A stretch of 35,286 nucleotides of DNA. Source: Lacticaseibacillus hulanensis. GTDB lineage: Bacteria; Bacillota; Bacilli; Lactobacillales; Lactobacillaceae. Location: the NCBI RefSeq assembly GCF_004010095.1, contig NZ_RRYD01000005.1:1-35286 (forward strand), read 5' to 3'. The position numbers and the translations under genes are program-made. The notes under the pieces were generated by a model. That model was not told the DNA's origin and ran no database searches. It saw nothing but the letters and a program-made list of their open reading frames with translations. Positions 16,580 through 24,541 of this stretch are shown here, one piece after another; position 1 is the first letter of the stretch; every line of letters starts with the position of its first letter.

Positions 16580-16830
16580 TTAGCAACTTACGCAGTTAGA
16601 TGCGTAATCATATTCAGACCGGCGTAATAGTAGCCGTTCGTAATCCCCTTTAAGAAAGTCGGCGGTTGCTGCAAGCCGATGGGGACCGAATGTGTGAATT
16701 ACATGCGTGTAAGGTGGCCACGGTACAGACCGATATCTCTGGTTAAGAGGTGACTGATTAGTCACAATTGTGGGTGGTACCGCGGCACGCTTCGTCCCCA
16801 ACCGATTATTTCGGTTGGGGATTTTTTTGT
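16580..16830 (+). ncRNA. T-box leader of tyrS (tyrosine-specific)
   Basis: A tRNA-sensing leader. The conserved T-box sequence GGGTGGTACCGCG is at 16772-16784. The terminator (TCCCCAACCGA and TCGGTTGGGGA, then seven T) is at 16795-16828. The base of stem I pairs CTTACGCA near 16588 with TGCGTGTAAG near 16704. On the 3' side, just before that strand, TACA at 16700-16703 gives UAC as the specifier codon, which is tyrosine and matches the downstream gene. Uncharged tRNA-Tyr is expected to favour the antiterminator. The exact 5' end is estimated from the promoter. Confidence 0.9.
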
Positions 16831-16863
16831 GCGAGCGGTTTTTCGTTACTCAATATTTTGTGA

Positions 16864-16933
16864 TTATCCCCAAAAGTAGCAAGGTATTGCGCAGCTAATC
16901 ATCAGGCACGGTGACTTATACACATCTGGATAA
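16864..16933. promoter_or_regulatory. Second DnaA-box-like group, between the T-box terminator and tyrS
   Basis: TTATCCCCA (16864-16872, one mismatch), a perfect TTATACACA (16916-16924) and directly abutting it TCTGGATAA (16925-16933, reverse, one mismatch). The abutting head-to-head pair copies the arrangement at 16477-16494. It lies inside the transcribed tyrS leader, 36 bp before the start codon. Confidence 0.45.
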
Positions 16934-16969
16934 CTAACAAGCGTAACCAAATTATTAGGAGGAAACATA

Positions 16970-18232
16970 ATGGCAGACAATATTATTGACGAGCTAGATT
17001 GGCGTGGCGCGTTAAACCAAATGACAGATGAAGATGGTTTGCGCAAACTGACTAAGGACCAGTCAATTTCCGTATACTGTGGTACCGATCCAACGGGTGA
17101 TTCGCTCCATGTTGGTCACTTGATTCCGTTCATGATTCTCAAACGATTCCAGCAGTTTGGGCACCACCCGGTAATTTTGATTGGTGGCGCAACGGGCTCG
17201 ATTGGTGACCCATCTGGTCGTAACAGTGAACGTGTCTTGCAATCGATGGACGTAATTCACGAAAACGAAAAGAAGCTTACCGACCAAATGATTAAGCTTT
17301 TTGGTACGGAAAACTTCACGATTGTGAACAACTACGACTGGCAGAGCAAGTACAGCATGCTTGAATTCTTGCGTGACTTCGGGAAACTGTTCTCGGTTAA
17401 CTCCATGCTCGCCAAGGAAGTTGTTGCCAGCCGCTTGGAGACGGGGATTAGTTACACTGAATTCACCTACCAAATTTTACAGTCAGTCGACTTCCTGACC
17501 CTTTACCGGGAACACGGGGTTCAATTGCAAATTGGTGGTGCTGACCAGTGGGGCAACATTACGGCCGGAATTGACCTGATTCACCGCACGGAGGGTCCAG
17601 ACGCCAAGGTGTTCGGGTTGACTAACCCACTTATGCTTAAGAGCGATGGGACTAAGTTCGGCAAATCTGCTGGCGGGGCCGTGTGGTTGGACCCGAAGAA
17701 GACCACACCGTACGAGTTTTACCAGTTCTGGTTCAACCAGGATGACGCCGACGTCGAGAAGTTCCTTAAGTTCTTCACCTTCTTGAGTAAAGATGAAATT
17801 GCGGATTTGGTTCAGCAGACGAAGGACCAGCCACAAAAGCGGGCAGCGCAGCGGCGCCTAGCTGAAGAAGTAACTGCCTTTGTTCACGGCCAGGCCGCAG
17901 TGGATGAAGCAGAAGCAATCAGCGCAGCGCTGTTCTCTGGTGATGTAGCTGATCTGACAACGAGTGAAATTGAGCAGGGTTTTGCGAGCGTGCCAAGTGC
18001 AACCGCAACGTCAGAGGAGAAGAACATCGTTGAATTTCTCGTTGATGTTACAGGAATCGAAAAATCACGGCGTCAGGCACGCGAAGATGTGACTAATGGT
18101 GCGATTAGTATTAATGGTGAACGGATTACCGATATTGAGTTCGTAGTTAACCCGAAGAACCATTTTGATGGCAAGTTTGTCATTGTTCGTCGAGGCAAGA
18201 AAAAGTACTTCTTAGTCCATGTGACCGACTAA
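16970..18232 (+). CDS. tyrS: Tyrosyl-tRNA synthetase, 420 aa
   Basis: Charges tRNA-Tyr in the cytoplasm. Class I catalytic signatures are present: HVGH (47-50, the HIGH motif) and KFGKS (229-233, the KMSKS loop). The tyrosine-binding region YTEFTYQILQSVDF (162-175) and GGADQWGNI are typical. A C-terminal S4 RNA-binding domain covers about residues 350-415 (VDVTGIEKSRRQAREDVTNG...). Length is standard. AGGAGGAAAC precedes the ATG at 16970. Expression is controlled by the tyrosine T-box leader upstream, and a strong hairpin terminator follows. Confidence 0.97.
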   Translation: MADNIIDELDWRGALNQMTDEDGLRKLTKDQSISVYCGTDPTGDSLHVGHLIPFMILKRFQQFGHHPVILIGGATGSIGDPSGRNSERVLQSMDVIHENEKKLTDQMIKLFGTENFTIVNNYDWQSKYSMLEFLRDFGKLFSVNSMLAKEVVASRLETGISYTEFTYQILQSVDFLTLYREHGVQLQIGGADQWGNITAGIDLIHRTEGPDAKVFGLTNPLMLKSDGTKFGKSAGGAVWLDPKKTTPYEFYQFWFNQDDADVEKFLKFFTFLSKDEIADLVQQTKDQPQKRAAQRRLAEEVTAFVHGQAAVDEAEAISAALFSGDVADLTTSEIEQGFASVPSATATSEEKNIVEFLVDVTGIEKSRRQAREDVTNGAISINGERITDIEFVVNPKNHFDGKFVIVRRGKKKYFLVHVTD

Positions 18233-18242
18233 AACACGAACG

Positions 18243-18297
18243 AAGCGGGCGGTAATGTTGCAATTTGATATGTTGCAATGTTACCGCTCGCTTTCTT
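18243..18297 (+). terminator. Terminator of tyrS
   Basis: A long stem pairs AAGCGGGCGGTAATGTTGCAA (given in two parts: AAGCGGGCGG, TAATGTTGCAA) with its near-complement ending at 18293, with three wobble or mismatch positions. A short T-rich tail follows. Confidence 0.75.
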
Positions 18298-18591
18298 TGA
18301 AATATTGTTAAATTAATATTCAGGGCGATTTCCGGTGTGATTTCGGTGCATAAATAACGTCCGAAAGTTAATCAATCCTTAAACATGGGCGTTTGTGTGG
18401 ACTTAAATTAATCAGCCAAAATTGGGCATAAGTATTAAATTATTAATATCATCCGAATTTTATAGATTTATTTAACTAATCCGTTAACATCCTTGGTATC
18501 AGACGGTAATTGACACGTAACGGGGCTGTAATGTTCAGGTGGTAACCTTAGTCACAGTTAGTTAAGAGAGAAAACACAGGAGTGACGATTA
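18298..18591. other. A/T-rich intergenic region before the first NlpC/P60 gene
   Basis: About 290 bases without a gene. The part around 18430-18480 is very A/T-rich. A WalR-like box is at 18516-18532, and TTGACA at 18510-18515 abuts it but has no well-spaced -10. The ribosome site AGGAG is at 18578-18582. Confidence 0.5.
18516..18532 (+). promoter_or_regulatory. WalR-like box upstream of the first NlpC/P60 gene
   Basis: CGTAAC, five bases (GGGGC), then TGTAAT. This matches the WalR (YycF) consensus TGT(A/T)A(A/T/C)-N5-TGT(A/T)A(A/T/C) at 11 of 12 half-site positions. It is 60 bp before the start codon of a cell-wall hydrolase, the expected target class of WalRK. Confidence 0.5.
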
Positions 18592-19746
18592 GTGAAGACG
18601 AGCAAGTTATTTATCGCTGCAGTTGCAGCACTTACACTTGGTTCCACATTCAGTGCCAACATCGCACCAGTTTCCGCGGTGACTAAAGCTGAAGTAACCA
18701 AGAAGAACAACGATATTATGGCGCAGATTGAAGCCCAGGATGCTAAGTACAGCAAACTGGCTGATCAGGTAAGCGCAAAGGACGCCGCAATCAAGAAGGC
18801 CGACAGCAAGATTGATGCCACCAAGGCTAAGATTGCTAAGCTTGATGGTGACATCAACAAAGAAAAGCAGGAATTGGCAGCTCGTAAAGATGCCATGAAG
18901 AAGCAGCTCGTTTCCCTTCAGAAAGAAGCTGGCGACTCCGTAACTGGTAGCATCTTCATCGACTTCCTGCTCAACTCCAAGAACCTGTCCGATTTAATTT
19001 CCCGTGGGACTACGGTTACGAAGCTGAACCAGTCTAACAAGGATGCACTTGACGCCGTTAAGGATGCCAAGGACAAGCTTGCAAGCATGCAGGATGACCA
19101 GAAGGCTGCTGAGAAGACCCTGGAAGACACGCGCGCTGATCTGGTCACTGACAAGAGCAAGCTCGTAACCCTGCAGAAGAATTCCAAGAAGCAAAGCGAG
19201 AAGCTAACCAAGATTCTGGCTGACAACAAGGATGTTCTGGCTAAGCTTAACGCTAAGGCCGCAAAACAGGCAGCCGCAGCACAAGCTGCAGCCGCATCTA
19301 AGGCTTCTGAAGCCAAGGTTGTTAAGACGGCTAACAAGACTACTACAAGTGGTAAGGCTACTCCGATTGCCGCAGTTAACAATAATGTTGCTGACGCAAA
19401 CAAGTCTTACGGTAGCGCAATTGCTGCAGCACTTTCCCAGCAAGGCAAGCCATACGTGTGGGGCGCAGCTGGTCCTAGCGCATACGACTGCTCCGGTCTT
19501 GTAATGTGGGCCTACGCCAAGGTTGGCGTATCCCTGCCACACTCATCCGCTGCACAAGCAACCATGGGCACACGCATTTCCGTAAGTCAGCTTCAGCCTG
19601 GCGACCTGGTGTTCTTCGGTTCACCAGTACACCACGTTGGGATTTACATTGGTGGTGGCATGTTCGTTCACGCACCACACACGGGTTCCGTTGTTAAGAC
19701 GCAATCCATCAGCGGCTACACTCCAGACTTTGGGGTTCGCCTTTAA
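18592..19746 (+). CDS. Secreted NlpC/P60 peptidoglycan endopeptidase with N-terminal coiled coil, 384 aa
   Basis: An extracellular hydrolase expected to cut peptidoglycan stem peptides. A Sec signal peptide covers residues 1-29, cut after VSA. A long coiled coil (~32-220, Lys/Asp/Ala-rich, PcsB-like in look) is followed by an Ala-rich linker (~222-260) and the NlpC/P60 domain (~272-384). The catalytic triad is visible: Cys300 in YDCSGLV, His348 in HHVGIYIGGG and His360 in FVHAPH. The layout resembles the secreted p60-type hydrolases of lactobacilli. Start is GTG at 18592 after AGGAGTG; the signal peptide fits this start. A WalR-like box lies upstream and a perfect terminator downstream. Codon use is biased, suggesting high expression. 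Confidence 0.93.
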   Translation: MKTSKLFIAAVAALTLGSTFSANIAPVSAVTKAEVTKKNNDIMAQIEAQDAKYSKLADQVSAKDAAIKKADSKIDATKAKIAKLDGDINKEKQELAARKDAMKKQLVSLQKEAGDSVTGSIFIDFLLNSKNLSDLISRGTTVTKLNQSNKDALDAVKDAKDKLASMQDDQKAAEKTLEDTRADLVTDKSKLVTLQKNSKKQSEKLTKILADNKDVLAKLNAKAAKQAAAAQAAAASKASEAKVVKTANKTTTSGKATPIAAVNNNVADANKSYGSAIAAALSQQGKPYVWGAAGPSAYDCSGLVMWAYAKVGVSLPHSSAAQATMGTRISVSQLQPGDLVFFGSPVHHVGIYIGGGMFVHAPHTGSVVKTQSISGYTPDFGVRL

Positions 19747-19770
19747 GATTACTAACTAACTCGTCTTCAC

Positions 19771-19807
19771 ATGGAGGCACACCAATCGTCGGTGTGCCTC
19801 CATTTTT
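19771..19807 (+). terminator. Terminator of the first NlpC/P60 gene
   Basis: Perfect 13-bp arms ATGGAGGCACACC and GGTGTGCCTCCAT surround a seven-base loop and are followed by TTTT. Confidence 0.92.
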
Positions 19808-19873
19808 AGTTGCTCTAAGCGCTTTAGCGCACAGAGCAACTTAACGCGGAGGGTGCTGCCCGCAGCCGCTTCC
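19808..19873. repeat. Dispersed copy of the 62-bp repeat family with long hairpin
   Basis: Positions 19819-19873 match the 62-bp unit at the window start in about 47 of 55 positions by eye, from GCGCTTTAGCGC through ACTTAACGCG to GCAGCCGCTTCC. Here the hairpin is extended: AGTTGCTCT (19808-19816) pairs with AGAGCAACT (19833-19841) around the GCGC-TTTA-GCGC core. It directly follows the terminator. Confidence 0.8.
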
Positions 19874-19934
19874 GAAAAAATCACTATGTGTGTTTGTTCA
19901 GTTGAAAATAAAAAATGCAGAAGGCTCGCAAGGT

Positions 19935-19992
19935 TTTAGCGCTTAGAGCAACTTAACGCGGCGGGCAAAGCGCAAAGTTGCTAGCCGCTTTC
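19935..19992. repeat. Second dispersed, more diverged copy of the 62-bp repeat family
   Basis: Shares TTTAGCGC, GAGCAACTTAACGCGG and AGCCGCTT with the copy at 19808-19873. The pairing has shifted: AGCAACTT (19947-19954) now pairs with AAGTTGCT (19975-19982). The spacer between the two copies and the stretch to 20107 show no gene. Confidence 0.7.
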
Positions 19993-20107
19993 TTATATAA
20001 GATACTGTTTGATAAATCCGCCAACATTCAGTCACCTAAATGTTGTGCCCACGGCCGAAAAAGAATGTTATTCTGTAAACATCGATCAAGTCATGGAGGA
20101 ACTAGCA

Positions 20108-20674
20108 TTGAACCAGAACAAGGTGATTGTAATTACCGGTGCTGCGGGTACTGGTAAAACGACGGTGCAAAAATATCTGCTGCAGGAGTACGGCTTAAAG
20201 CGGGTGTTGACGCACACTACCAGGCCGGCGCGCGTTAACGAGCAAAACGGCGTTGATTACTATTTCGAAACCGACGAGTCATTCGAACGTAACCATTATC
20301 TCGAGCGCGTTGAATATTCTGGATATAAATATGGTTCCTCGGTGGAAGCACTGCAGCAAGCCTGGGCGCATGGTCCAATTGCAACTATTGTGCTGGAAAC
20401 GCTTGGCGCCATAACCTACGCTGAAAAATTGGGTGAGCAAGCGGCGATCTTGTTCATGACCGTGCAGAATCACGCTCAATTGAAGGAGCGCATGCAGATT
20501 CGGGGAGATAATCCCAAAATGATTGCTAAGCGTATCGGCAGCAAAGAGCATGCACGTGATTTGACCATGCCACATGAATTAAAAAATATTGCAATCGAAA
20601 TTGACAACACTGATTGGACTGAGACTAAAAAAAAGCTCGACCAACTCGTCAAACGCTTACGGAACGGGAAGTAA
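20108..20674 (+). CDS. Guanylate-kinase-like P-loop protein, 188 aa
   Basis: Resembles guanylate kinase: Walker A GAAGTGKT (11-18), then THTTRPAR...NGVDYYF (35-53), matching the GMP-binding pattern of Gmk, and YSGYKYGSS (70-78), matching its second nucleotide-contact segment. The remainder is diverged and there is no neighbouring rpoZ or priA, the usual context of true gmk. It may therefore be a paralogue rather than the housekeeping enzyme. The TTG start at 20108 is preferred because GGAGGA lies eight bases upstream; an upstream in-frame start at 20009 has no ribosome site. It stands alone between the dispersed repeats and the second NlpC/P60 gene. Confidence 0.72.
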   Translation: MNQNKVIVITGAAGTGKTTVQKYLLQEYGLKRVLTHTTRPARVNEQNGVDYYFETDESFERNHYLERVEYSGYKYGSSVEALQQAWAHGPIATIVLETLGAITYAEKLGEQAAILFMTVQNHAQLKERMQIRGDNPKMIAKRIGSKEHARDLTMPHELKNIAIEIDNTDWTETKKKLDQLVKRLRNGK

Positions 20675-20749
20675 CCGTTTTGTCACGAACGTTTTTTCGG
20701 TGGTAAACGCCGACTATCGGGCATTTCCGTAAACGTAGTTTGACTGCTT

Positions 20750-20766
20750 TGTAATAACTTTGTAAC
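20750..20766 (+). promoter_or_regulatory. WalR box upstream of the second NlpC/P60 gene
   Basis: TGTAAT, AACTT, TGTAAC: a full match to TGT(A/T)A(A/T/C)-N5-TGT(A/T)A(A/T/C). It lies 164 bp before the start codon. A TTGACT (20740-20745) overlaps the region as a possible -35 with TAACAC 17 bases further. Confidence 0.6.
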
Positions 20767-20929
20767 ACTAACGGTGTACAATTGCCTTAAACAGTTTAAT
20801 AAAGCTTAAAGTGGCTTTTGGATTCGTAAAGTTTTTGGCCGGTGATTCCACCAGTGTGACACACGGTGTGTCAGTTGAAGCATTTAATCGGAGGCCAAGT
20901 TGGTACGGTATACGGAGGATTACGTAGAT

Positions 20930-22663
20930 ATGAAAGAAACACGTAAACAAGTACGACTAAACCGGGATGAGTCCCGCCGGGTAAAGCTCTTCAAGACGCA
21001 CAAGGGATGGATGACCATGGGTGTTACCACACTGGCAATGGCTGCTGGTGTGATTACTCTTGGCAGCAACGCCAGTGACGTTTCAGCTGCAACCTGGAAG
21101 ACACGTTCTGTTAGTGAAATTGCCGACCAGATTAAGACTGCAACGGACAAAACGACTTACACAATCAAGTGGGGCGACACATTGGGCACGATTGCCCAGG
21201 CCCTGAAAGATACCGGCATTAACACAACTGCAGAGCGTCTGGCTGAAATCAACCACATCGCTAAGGCAGATTTGATTTATGCTGGTAACAAGCTGACCTT
21301 CACGGGTACTGGTAGCACTGCCGTTGCTACAGTGAAGGAATCTGATGGTAAGACAGCTTCTTACAACCTGGATCCAAACAAGTCCACTAAGGCCACCAAG
21401 ACCGATGTTGCAGAGGCTAAGAAGAGTCAGGCAAGCGCCGCTTCTTCTTCTAACGCAACCAAGGCTACTACGACGACAAGCAGCAAAGCAACAACCACAA
21501 CTACTACTGTTGCGGCCAAGAAGGCTAAGCTGTCCGCTACGGTTAAAGAACTTGGTGCCACTGTTGCAGTTAAGACGGCGGCAGATGGTAGTAGCAAGCT
21601 TGTCGTAACGATTCCTGCAAAAGCAAGTGATGCTACAAAGAGTGCCATTCAGGCTGCAGTTACTGCATCTGGCCTTGACGATAGTGCTGTAACTTTAGTT
21701 AAGGTTGCGGATTTGACCGCGAACGAATCATTTGAAGCAGCAATCAAGGCGAAGGGTTACACCTTCACGAAGGATGCTGGCAGCAAGTACTCATTCGAGG
21801 TTGGCAATGCTTCTGCTGGCGACATTGAGGCCATCACATCTGTGCTCAACTACTACGGTGTAACTAATTACCAGTTCACCGAAAACGGTGTGCCAACGGA
21901 TGAAGATGCCGATGCAACTAGTGCTGACACCGATACTGCAGATGATACTGATGCAGATGCTGCTGACACTGACAGCACAGATACAACCACCACAACTACT
22001 ACTGAAGACGATGATGATGTAGCACCAGCTACGACCACCAAGACTGACGAAGATTCTTCATCAGCCGCAACCTCATCTTCAGCTCCAGCTGCAACCAAGA
22101 CAGCGACGACCGCAAGTTCTTCAAGTTCCTCTTCTGAAGCAACTGCTCCTAAGGCGACAACGCCAGCACCAGCTGTTAAGAAGACAACTCCAGCGGCAAC
22201 TCCTGCTCCTAAGAAGACGGTAGCTAAGAAGGTTACCCCTAAGGTTGCGCCAGTTGTTAAGAAGACGACCACTACCTCTAGTGCCAGTCGTGCTGCTAAG
22301 GTTGCCGCAGTGATTAAGACTGCCCGTCAGCAACTTGGTAAGCCTTACGAATACGGCGCCAAGGGTCCAAGCTCCTTTGACTGCAGTGGCTTTGTCAGCT
22401 ACGTCTTCAAGAATGCTATCGGCATGGACATGTCCGGTAACTCTCGCACTCAGTCTTACAAGGGTAGCCAGGTATCACTTGGTTCCCTGCAGACTGGCGA
22501 CCTGATCTTCTGGAGTTCTAATGGTTCGAACTCTGGTGTTTACCACGTTGCCATCTACATTGGTGGTGGCCAGTACATTGTGGCACCACACACCGGTTCT
22601 GATGTTCAGATTCAGACAATCAGTTCATACTTCAAGCCAAGCTTTGCTAAGCGCGTACTTTAA
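20930..22663 (+). CDS. Secreted LysM-NlpC/P60 cell-wall hydrolase, 577 aa
   Basis: An extracellular wall-binding endopeptidase. The N-terminus has a KxFKxxKGW-type export signal (KLFKTHKGW, 19-27) with a hydrophobic stretch and likely cleavage after VSA (53). One LysM domain spans ~77-124 (YTIKWGDTLGTIAQ...). Then come Thr/Ser/Ala linkers, an unrecognised alpha/beta segment (~198-318), a very acidic Asp/Thr tract (~323-365), a Pro/Lys-rich stretch (~405-447) and NlpC/P60 (~458-577). Catalytic Cys485 (DCSGF) and His539 (YHVAIYIGGG) are present. The third residue position (His360 in the first hydrolase) is Val551; His554 follows three residues later. The ATG at 20930 has GGAGG at 20914-20918. 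A WalR box lies upstream. Confidence 0.92.
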   Translation: MKETRKQVRLNRDESRRVKLFKTHKGWMTMGVTTLAMAAGVITLGSNASDVSAATWKTRSVSEIADQIKTATDKTTYTIKWGDTLGTIAQALKDTGINTTAERLAEINHIAKADLIYAGNKLTFTGTGSTAVATVKESDGKTASYNLDPNKSTKATKTDVAEAKKSQASAASSSNATKATTTTSSKATTTTTTVAAKKAKLSATVKELGATVAVKTAADGSSKLVVTIPAKASDATKSAIQAAVTASGLDDSAVTLVKVADLTANESFEAAIKAKGYTFTKDAGSKYSFEVGNASAGDIEAITSVLNYYGVTNYQFTENGVPTDEDADATSADTDTADDTDADAADTDSTDTTTTTTTEDDDDVAPATTTKTDEDSSSAATSSSAPAATKTATTASSSSSSSEATAPKATTPAPAVKKTTPAATPAPKKTVAKKVTPKVAPVVKKTTTTSSASRAAKVAAVIKTARQQLGKPYEYGAKGPSSFDCSGFVSYVFKNAIGMDMSGNSRTQSYKGSQVSLGSLQTGDLIFWSSNGSNSGVYHVAIYIGGGQYIVAPHTGSDVQIQTISSYFKPSFAKRVL

Positions 22664-22673
22664 TTTAATAGGA

Positions 22674-22701
22674 ATAGGCCATCATTGGTGGCCTATTTTT
22701 T
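22674..22701 (+). terminator. Terminator of the LysM-NlpC/P60 gene
   Basis: ATAGGCCA and TGGCCTAT pair around a seven-base loop, then a T run. Confidence 0.88.
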
Positions 22702-22750
22702 TGCAATCAAATGATGCTTTTGGTTGAACGGACTAAAGGGCGAAGCATCA

Positions 22751-22793
22751 AAATAGCACCCAAAACTCTTACTGCGAGTTTTGGGTGCTATTT
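22751..22793. terminator. Second hairpin between convergent genes, likely terminator of the DMT transporter operon
   Basis: A perfect 18-bp stem AAATAGCACCCAAAACTC / GAGTTTTGGGTGCTATTT with a seven-base loop lies just beyond the 3' end of the minus-strand gene at 22814. The T-rich tail is short on either strand. Confidence 0.7.
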
Positions 22794-22813
22794 GCTTTTC
22801 AGATGTTGCCTAA

Positions 22814-23716
22814 TTAATCGTGTTTGACGTGACGTTGCAGGAAGAGTTTGCGGAAGTCTAGTTGCATAATCAAGATTGCGATTAGGATGAGCAGACCACC
22901 AAAAAGCAGATTGGTGGTGAACGGTTCGAAGCCGAACAATACGGAGAACAGACTACCAAAAACTGATTCGGTCATCATAATGAGTCCAGCCGGGGTTGGA
23001 TCCGTGAACTTTTGGCCGATCAGTTGTAGGCTTTGCGCGCCAAACGAGGAAACAACGCCGAGGATAAGAACCGGCGCAATGGCAGCGTGCCAATTGATTG
23101 CACCGTACCCGCCACGCTCGACTGCAAAGGACCACAGCATCCCGCCGATTCCCTGGACAGCTCCCAGCATGAATGCGACAATCCAGGGGTTGATGGTGGC
23201 CGCAACCGACCCGAAGTAGACAATTTGGACAGCGTATAAGAAGGCTGAAGCGATGACGAGCAGGTCACCATAGTGCATCGTGAGGCCATGCTGGAAGACA
23301 CCGGTTAGAATCAGCATGCCAAGCACACAGATTGTTATGGCCAGATAGCTTTTCGGTGCCGGTGCGTCGTGGAAAACAATCCACATGATGAAGGGAATCA
23401 AGACTACGTAAATTGCGGTTAGAAAGGCGTTATTCCCGGGAGTTGTGTAAATCAGGCCCACAGTCTGCAGCTGGTATGCGGCCAGGTTAATGAGCCCGGC
23501 AATGAGGCCAATCTTGAATTCTTTCTTGGTCATGTTCCGCAGTATCTTGGGGAAGAAGACGCCAACCAGAACTGCGTAGATTAGACCACGGATACCGTTG
23601 ATGAGTCCGGCAGGCATGTGCGCGTTCGTTGCCTGTTTGGAAAATATGTAACCCGCGCCCCAGATAATGGCGGTGAGGGTAAGGGCGAAGTTCGCCTGAT
23701 TTTTTGTTAGTTTCAT
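22814..23716 (-). CDS. EamA/DMT-superfamily transporter, 300 aa
   Basis: An integral membrane protein with about ten helices in two repeated halves, typical of the drug/metabolite transporter (EamA) family. The first half starts with ANFALTLTAIIWGAGYIFSK, and the second contains LILGVVSSFGAQSLQLIGQKF followed by PTPAGLIMMTESVFGSLFSVLFG. The substrate cannot be read from the sequence; relatives export amino acids, nucleobases or toxic metabolites. AGAGGAG precedes the ATG at 23716. It is the second gene of a probable two-gene operon, 45 bp behind the membrane protein at 23762-24409. Confidence 0.88.
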   Translation of the reverse strand: MKLTKNQANFALTLTAIIWGAGYIFSKQATNAHMPAGLINGIRGLIYAVLVGVFFPKILRNMTKKEFKIGLIAGLINLAAYQLQTVGLIYTTPGNNAFLTAIYVVLIPFIMWIVFHDAPAPKSYLAITICVLGMLILTGVFQHGLTMHYGDLLVIASAFLYAVQIVYFGSVAATINPWIVAFMLGAVQGIGGMLWSFAVERGGYGAINWHAAIAPVLILGVVSSFGAQSLQLIGQKFTDPTPAGLIMMTESVFGSLFSVLFGFEPFTTNLLFGGLLILIAILIMQLDFRKLFLQRHVKHD

Positions 23717-23761
23717 TTAAACTCCTCTATATAAACACGCCCCAACTTGCATGACGTTTAT

Positions 23762-24409
23762 TTACCCGTGCAGTAGGCTTAGTTGCAGGACTACCTGAGC
23801 GATGGGAAACGCAATGGCCCAATACCAAGCGGGCATGCGGTCAGCGGAACGGATTGGTAAGAGCGCCAGGATAATGATTACGAGGGCAACCAGGAGCGTT
23901 AAGGTTTGGGTGAAATAGCCAGCAACGGCCAGACCGACAACGAGGACGGCGGTAAGCCAGATTGGCATTTTGCCGCTCCACGACGCCACGATAAATGGTA
24001 TGGCTGTGAATAATAGCTGAAGTAAGAATGAGTGCGACAGGATTTGGCTGCCGGCCATGGTGAGCAGTACCTGGAGGAATGCGGCCTGGCCAATCATTGC
24101 GGTTGCGCGGAGTGGTGCGGGCATCGCCTGGGTCGTGACTAAGAGGGCGAGTAGCACTTGTGCGGCCGCCAGTGGGAGCAGCATCCAGTTCGCGGAACTG
24201 CCAATCACCGCAAGAATCGCCGCCGCTACTAGTAGCCATTTTTCCCGCCACTGCATGTTCATTGCGGCAACAAGTAGTGCAAGCAGGACCAATGCAGTCA
24301 GCTGCAGGCCCCAAGTGGTCGCACCGGCGCCAAAATTAAGGAGTGGGATGGTTAGTGCACCGAGGGCAACAGCGGCGGTGCTCATAATTTTTTCGTAGCT
24401 TTTAAGCAT
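23762..24409 (-). CDS. Unknown polytopic membrane protein, 215 aa
   Basis: Not recognised. Almost the whole length is hydrophobic and Ala/Leu-rich, with about seven predicted helices, short loops and a positively charged N-terminus (MLKSYEK). No transporter signature is visible. The ATG at 24409 follows CGGAGAT. A plausible promoter (24539-24511) lies about 100 bp upstream. It shares an operon with the DMT transporter, so a joint role is possible but unproven. The codon use looks similar to that of its neighbours. Confidence 0.75.
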   Translation of the reverse strand: MLKSYEKIMSTAAVALGALTIPLLNFGAGATTWGLQLTALVLLALLVAAMNMQWREKWLLVAAAILAVIGSSANWMLLPLAAAQVLLALLVTTQAMPAPLRATAMIGQAAFLQVLLTMAGSQILSHSFLLQLLFTAIPFIVASWSGKMPIWLTAVLVVGLAVAGYFTQTLTLLVALVIIILALLPIRSADRMPAWYWAIAFPIAQVVLQLSLLHG

Positions 24410-24510
24410 AACGTATCTCCGAATGTGTTATTTCTGCAAATAGACGGCTGGGCCATGCAAAGTTGACCGATGTTGTGGGCACCCTTGCCGAGCTCCAGCC
24501 CGATACCACC

Positions 24511-24539
24511 ACTCTACTAGAAAACGACGGCTGTTTCAA
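24511..24539 (-). promoter_or_regulatory. Promoter of the two-gene membrane protein operon
   Basis: On the minus strand, TTGAAA (24539-24534) and TAGAGT (24516-24511) are separated by 17 bases. Confidence 0.5.
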
Positions 24540-24541
24540 AA

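Noticed and set aside
18510..18532. TTGACA...TGTAAT as a sigma-A promoter
   Set aside because: The spacing is only 11 bases. The TGTAAT fits better as half of a WalR-like box.
21868..22272. Minus-strand Val/Ala/Ser-rich 134-aa frame
   Set aside because: It is the antisense image of the low-complexity Thr/Asp/Ala linker of the LysM-NlpC/P60 gene.
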